64,000 bases of DNA from Pseudomonas crudilactis (GTDB taxonomy: Bacteria > Pseudomonadota > Gammaproteobacteria > Pseudomonadales > Pseudomonadaceae). The stretch covers positions 23,346 to 87,345 of the forward strand of contig NZ_WXVV01000029.1 in assembly GCF_013433315.1 (NCBI RefSeq), read 5' to 3'. The notes below the pieces were generated by a model, which had not been told where the DNA came from, did not search any database, and saw nothing but the letters and a program-made list of their open reading frames with translations. Made by a program: the position numbers and the translations under genes. Positions 63,025 through 64,000 of the stretch are shown here, one piece after another (the stretch's first letter is position 1; each line of letters begins with the position of its first letter).

Positions 63025-64000
63025 TCAGGCCACCAGATCGTTAGCGGTAAATGCGTTGACCCCCACCAGCTGGATTTCGAAGTCCGCCCCGACATTGCCA
63101 CTGACATTGCCGGAAAGAATGTGGTCAACGAAGCGCACTTGGCCTGCGCCGGTAAAGTCAGCAGCACCGATGAAACTGAACCCGTTGACTCCGGCAGTCA
63201 GCAGGTTGGCGTCAAACTTCGACAGATCGATCTTGTCGCCTTGTGCGCTGCTGAAATCGGTGATGATGTCGCGCAGGTTTCCAATGCCCGACTCGCTCCA
63301 GTCATTGAAGGCGAAGGTATCGGCACCTGCCCCTCCAGTCAGATTATCGGTACCCATACCGCCAATCAGAGTGTCATTGCCCAAGCCACCCTCCAGCCGG
63401 TCGGCGCCGAGACCGCCGTCGAGAATGTTGTTGCCGTCGTTGCCGACCAGACGGTTGCTGACTTCGTTGCCGGTGGCGTTGATGTTGTCGCTGCCGATCA
63501 GCAGCAGGTTCTCGACGTTGGCGCCAAGGCTGTAGCTGACACTGGCGAAAACCCGGTCGAGTGCGGTCAGCGAAGCGTCGGTTTCGATCACCACATCGTT
63601 GACGTTATCGACGTAATAGGTGTCGACGCCCGCGCCGCCGATCATGGTGTCCGCGCCGAGACCGCCATCGAAAGTATTGTTTTGATCGTTGCCCGTCAGG
63701 GTGTTGTTCAGGCTGTTGCCAGTGCCATTGAGGGCGTTGCCGGTCAGAACGAGGTTTTCCAGGTTGGCGCCCAGCGTCCAGTCGACCGAAGAGCGAACAG
63801 TGTCGATTTCATTGATCAATGTACTGCTCTCGGTGATGGTGTCACCGACGTTGTCGACGATGTAGGTGTCATTGCCCAAGCCACCTTCCAGGCGGTCGGC
63901 GCCGAGGCCACCGTCGAGAATGTTGTTGCCGTCGTTGCCGACCAGACGATTGCTGACTTCGTTGCCCGTGGCGTTGATGTTGTCGCTGCCGATCAGCAGC
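63025..64000 (-). CDS. RTX calcium-binding protein, C-terminal part (5' end outside window)
   Basis: At least 325 codons of a large secreted protein are seen; the start lies beyond 64000. It has RTX nonapeptides (GGLGADRLEGGLGNDTLIGG and others) that bind Ca2+, and repeated NVENLLLIGS/NLENLVLTGN blocks. A serralysin-type C-terminal end (DIITDFSSAQGDKIDLSKFD) precedes the probable type I secretion signal. The DNA repeats with a period of 495 bases. It could be a protease, adhesin or other exoprotein; the catalytic part is not in the window. Confidence 0.85.
   Translation of the reverse strand, partial: LLIGSDNINATGNEVSNRLVGNDGNNILDGGLGADRLEGGLGNDTYIVDNVGDTITESSTLINEIDTVRSSVDWTLGANLENLVLTGNALNGTGNSLNNTLTGNDQNNTFDGGLGADTMIGGAGVDTYYVDNVNDVVIETDASLTALDRVFASVSYSLGANVENLLLIGSDNINATGNEVSNRLVGNDGNNILDGGLGADRLEGGLGNDTLIGGMGTDNLTGGAGADTFAFNDWSESGIGNLRDIITDFSSAQGDKIDLSKFDANLLTAGVNGFSFIGAADFTGAGQVRFVDHILSGNVSGNVGADFEIQLVGVNAFTANDLVA

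Noticed and set aside
63391..64000. CRISPR-like regular repeats
   Set aside because: The repeats are in-frame protein-coding units (RTX) with a period of 495 bases, not short direct repeats with unique spacers.

Overview
This window is a chromosomal segment of a fluorescent-group Pseudomonas (high GC). The gene order ychF-pth-rplY-prs-tRNA(Gln)-ispE-lolB-TPR / hemA-prfA-prmC-moeB-murI-pagL ... phrB ... hemH-uraA-upp-hpt-mqo matches, from memory, the PA4673-to-PA4640 stretch of P. aeruginosa PAO1, in places with accessory genes between. Several families of P. fluorescens-type REP palindromes sit between genes.

Layout. 1-4.5 kb: a strongly folded non-coding stretch, gamma-glutamyltranspeptidase, a DUF2817 peptidase-like protein, an XRE regulator and tRNA-Met. 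4.6-8.2 kb: a chemoreceptor and the drug exporter Fsr. 8.4-15.3 kb (minus strand): the housekeeping run ychF, pth, rplY, prs, tRNA-Gln, ispE, lolB and a TPR lipoprotein. 15.5-20.8 kb (plus strand): hemA-prfA-prmC-moeB-murI as one overlapping operon, then pagL. 21-31 kb (minus strand): a ten-gene photostress region. Nine of its genes, rudS to the DUF2878 gene, are almost all overlapping. Upstream, a two-gene unit (a Trp-rich protein and an FAD oxidoreductase) has a promoter sharing an operator-like motif with the first operon. 31-43.7 kb: yfcH-like, hemH, uraA-upp, hpt, mqo and several small conserved proteins. 43.8-45.4 kb: an AT-richer trypsin-like secreted protease. 45.5-54.5 kb: a second chemoreceptor, an M48 lipoprotein protease, a GDT1-family manganese exporter behind a yybP-ykoY riboswitch, rsmC, a D-2-hydroxyacid dehydrogenase, a LysE exporter and a divergent AraC/MFS pair. 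54.7-62.9 kb: an acyl-CoA ligase, a DUF1302 outer-membrane protein, a DUF1329 periplasmic protein and a MalT-like regulator, probably one module for hydrophobic substrates. The window ends inside a repetitive RTX protein gene.

The most interesting part is 20.9-31.2 kb. It combines a predicted tRNA 4-thiouridine eraser (DUF523-DUF1722, RudS-like), a LitR/PplR-like MerR regulator that seems to lack the usual B12-contact residues, a DNA photolyase, and the methyltransferase / flavoprotein / DUF1365 set known from furan fatty acid synthesis. Together they suggest a programme against near-UV and singlet-oxygen damage covering tRNA, DNA and membrane lipid. A bipartite motif, TGTACAA-N12-GTATAAC, occurs in front of both transcription units. 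All functional calls are from reading the sequence; no database search was run.
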